The notes under the pieces were generated by a model, which was not told the origin of the DNA, did not search any database, and saw only the letters and a list, made by a program, of their open reading frames with translations. From assembly GCF_017744835.1 (NCBI RefSeq), contig NZ_JAGIAM010000006.1:62001-126000 (forward strand): 64,000 nt of DNA. The letters are read 5' to 3'. Of this stretch, positions 63,277 through 64,000 are shown in pieces (within the stretch, counting starts at the first letter, position 1; every line of letters begins with the position of its first letter). Made by a program: the position numbers and the translations under genes. The DNA is from Sphingomonas sp. GTDB taxonomy: Bacteria > Pseudomonadota > Alphaproteobacteria > Sphingomonadales > Sphingomonadaceae.

Positions 63277-63830
63277 AGCGGCCACCAGAGGAGAAGGCCC
63301 GCGAGCGCGACGACGAGCGCGGGCAGGATCATGCGGAGCGGCCCCGCACGCGTGATCTGGACGGCGGCGAGCACCGTCCAGGCGATCGGCTGGAGCAAGA
63401 GCGCGAGCGTCAGCGTGTCGGCATCGCCCCAGCCCGCGCGCCGCGCCGCCGCCTGCGCGCCGAAGGCGAGCAGCTGCGCCGCCGCGAAGCCGAGCGGCAC
63501 CACGAGCGCGAACACCGCGAGCCGCCGGCCGAGGTCGCTCGCCCGGAAGCGCCAGCCCGGCGCGTTCGCGGCTTCGGCGACGGTGCGCGCCCGCCCACCG
63601 GGAAGCACCAGCGCATTGTGCGCGAGCGGCACGCCGGCCGCGAGCATCGCGACCACCGTCGCGATCGCCATGCCCCATGCCCCGCCGGACGCGCCGAGCA
63701 GCACCGTGGCGCCGCCGAGCAGCGTCCAGCCGGCGGCGGTCAGCCAAGGCCGGCGGCTGCCCCAGGCGAGGCGCAGCACGCCAACCCCTGCCACCGATGC
63801 CGCCAGCCCAAGGGCGAGCTGCGGCTCCAT
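63273..63830 (-). CDS. Small integral membrane protein in iron-uptake operon
   Basis: 185 aa, about five transmembrane helices (for example LGLAASVAGVGVLRLAW, TLLGGATVLLGASGGAWG, ATVVAMLAAGVPLAHNALVL). Family not securely recognised; sits where DUF3649/DUF3325-type small membrane proteins are found between TonB receptors and PepSY proteins. ATG at 63830 overlaps the receptor stop (TGATG). Confidence 0.7.
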   Translation of the reverse strand: MEPQLALGLAASVAGVGVLRLAWGSRRPWLTAAGWTLLGGATVLLGASGGAWGMAIATVVAMLAAGVPLAHNALVLPGGRARTVAEAANAPGWRFRASDLGRRLAVFALVVPLGFAAAQLLAFGAQAAARRAGWGDADTLTLALLLQPIAWTVLAAVQITRAGPLRMILPALVVALAGLLLWWPL

Positions 63831-64000
63831 CAAAAACGCCAGCCCAGCGTGGCGCTCACCGTCCGCGGCGGGCCGAAGAAGCCCTGTTCCCAATAGAGGC
63901 TGGTGATCGGCTTCGCGTCGGTCAGGTTGCGCAGGTTGGCGGTGAGCGACCAATGCTTGTCGATTTCGAAGCGCGCCATCAGGTCGACCAGCGCATATTG
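63830..64000 (-). CDS. TonB-dependent (siderophore-type) receptor, C-terminal fragment
   Basis: The last 56 codons of a gene entering from the right edge. The translated end reads ...YALVDLMARFEIDKHWSLTANLRNLTD, then YWEQGFFGPPRTVSATLGWRF and stop. NLTD and a C-terminal aromatic GWRF are typical of the final barrel strands of FhuE/FoxA-like siderophore receptors. Overlap with the small membrane protein gene makes it the first visible gene of a three-gene iron-uptake-type operon. Confidence 0.85.
   Translation of the reverse strand, partial: QYALVDLMARFEIDKHWSLTANLRNLTDAKPITSLYWEQGFFGPPRTVSATLGWRF

Overview
The window is high-GC DNA from an alphaproteobacterium, most likely a Sphingomonas-type member of the Sphingomonadaceae. 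The grounds are several large TonB-dependent receptors (TBDRs), one of them beside a tryptophan halogenase and a LacI-regulated glycoside hydrolase block; the rph-rdgB / hrcA-grpE neighbourhood; many Tat-type signal peptides; and dense operons with ATGA, GTGA or TGATG overlaps. I see no CRISPR array, transposase or rRNA. One tRNA (Tyr) is present.

Region 1 (1-17.3 kb) is a glycan-utilisation locus. It holds a tryptophan halogenase (5' end outside the window), an Oar-like TBDR, a DUF6445 oxygenase-like protein, a GH43-like enzyme with carbohydrate-binding domains, a GH144-type lipoprotein, a LacI regulator, a GH3 beta-glucosidase, a GPH-type sugar permease, a GH31 alpha-glucosidase and a PhyH dioxygenase. 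Four copies of one palindrome (consensus TGTAACCGGTTACA) lie upstream of the TBDR, GH144, GH3/LacI and GH31 genes and define a likely local LacI regulon. The GH144 plus GH3 pair hints at a beta-1,2-glucan as one substrate; this is inference.

Region 2 (17.3-28 kb) opens with two small proteins behind a probable sigma-EcfG stress promoter, a compact subtilase and a beta-lactamase-fold hydrolase. A LysR gene then precedes a five-gene overlapping operon: dgcN, dgcA, an N-acyl-D-amino-acid deacylase, a dicarboxylate/amino-acid symporter and a PBP4-type DD-carboxypeptidase. Read together it is a D-amino-acid (D-Glu/D-Ala) salvage unit. A Crp-family regulator closes it.

Region 3 (28-38 kb) has a TetR/DUF4188 divergent pair with two matching operators, an AT-richer patch with two small unknown genes, an AmpG-like permease coupled to a serine hydrolase (muropeptide recycling), a TBDR, a manganese catalase and a ZIP metal transporter.

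Region 4 (38-48 kb) has the most unusual unit: three overlapping genes for an uncharacterised membrane protein, a long Dyp-type peroxidase and a cytochrome P450 whose I-helix lacks the usual acid/threonine pair. After it come a Caulobacter-type TBDR, a ROK sugar kinase, a DNA glycosylase and a [2Fe-2S] ferredoxin.

Region 5 (48-64 kb) carries a penicillin-acylase-family enzyme, a lipoprotein, rlmB with an M28 peptidase, tRNA-Tyr followed by an atypical methyltransferase, rdgB-rph, a DUF6438 lipoprotein, a 470-bp repeat-rich gap, hrcA-grpE, an orphan chemotaxis receptor, and the end of an iron-uptake-type operon (TBDR, membrane protein, PepSY protein) that runs off the right edge.
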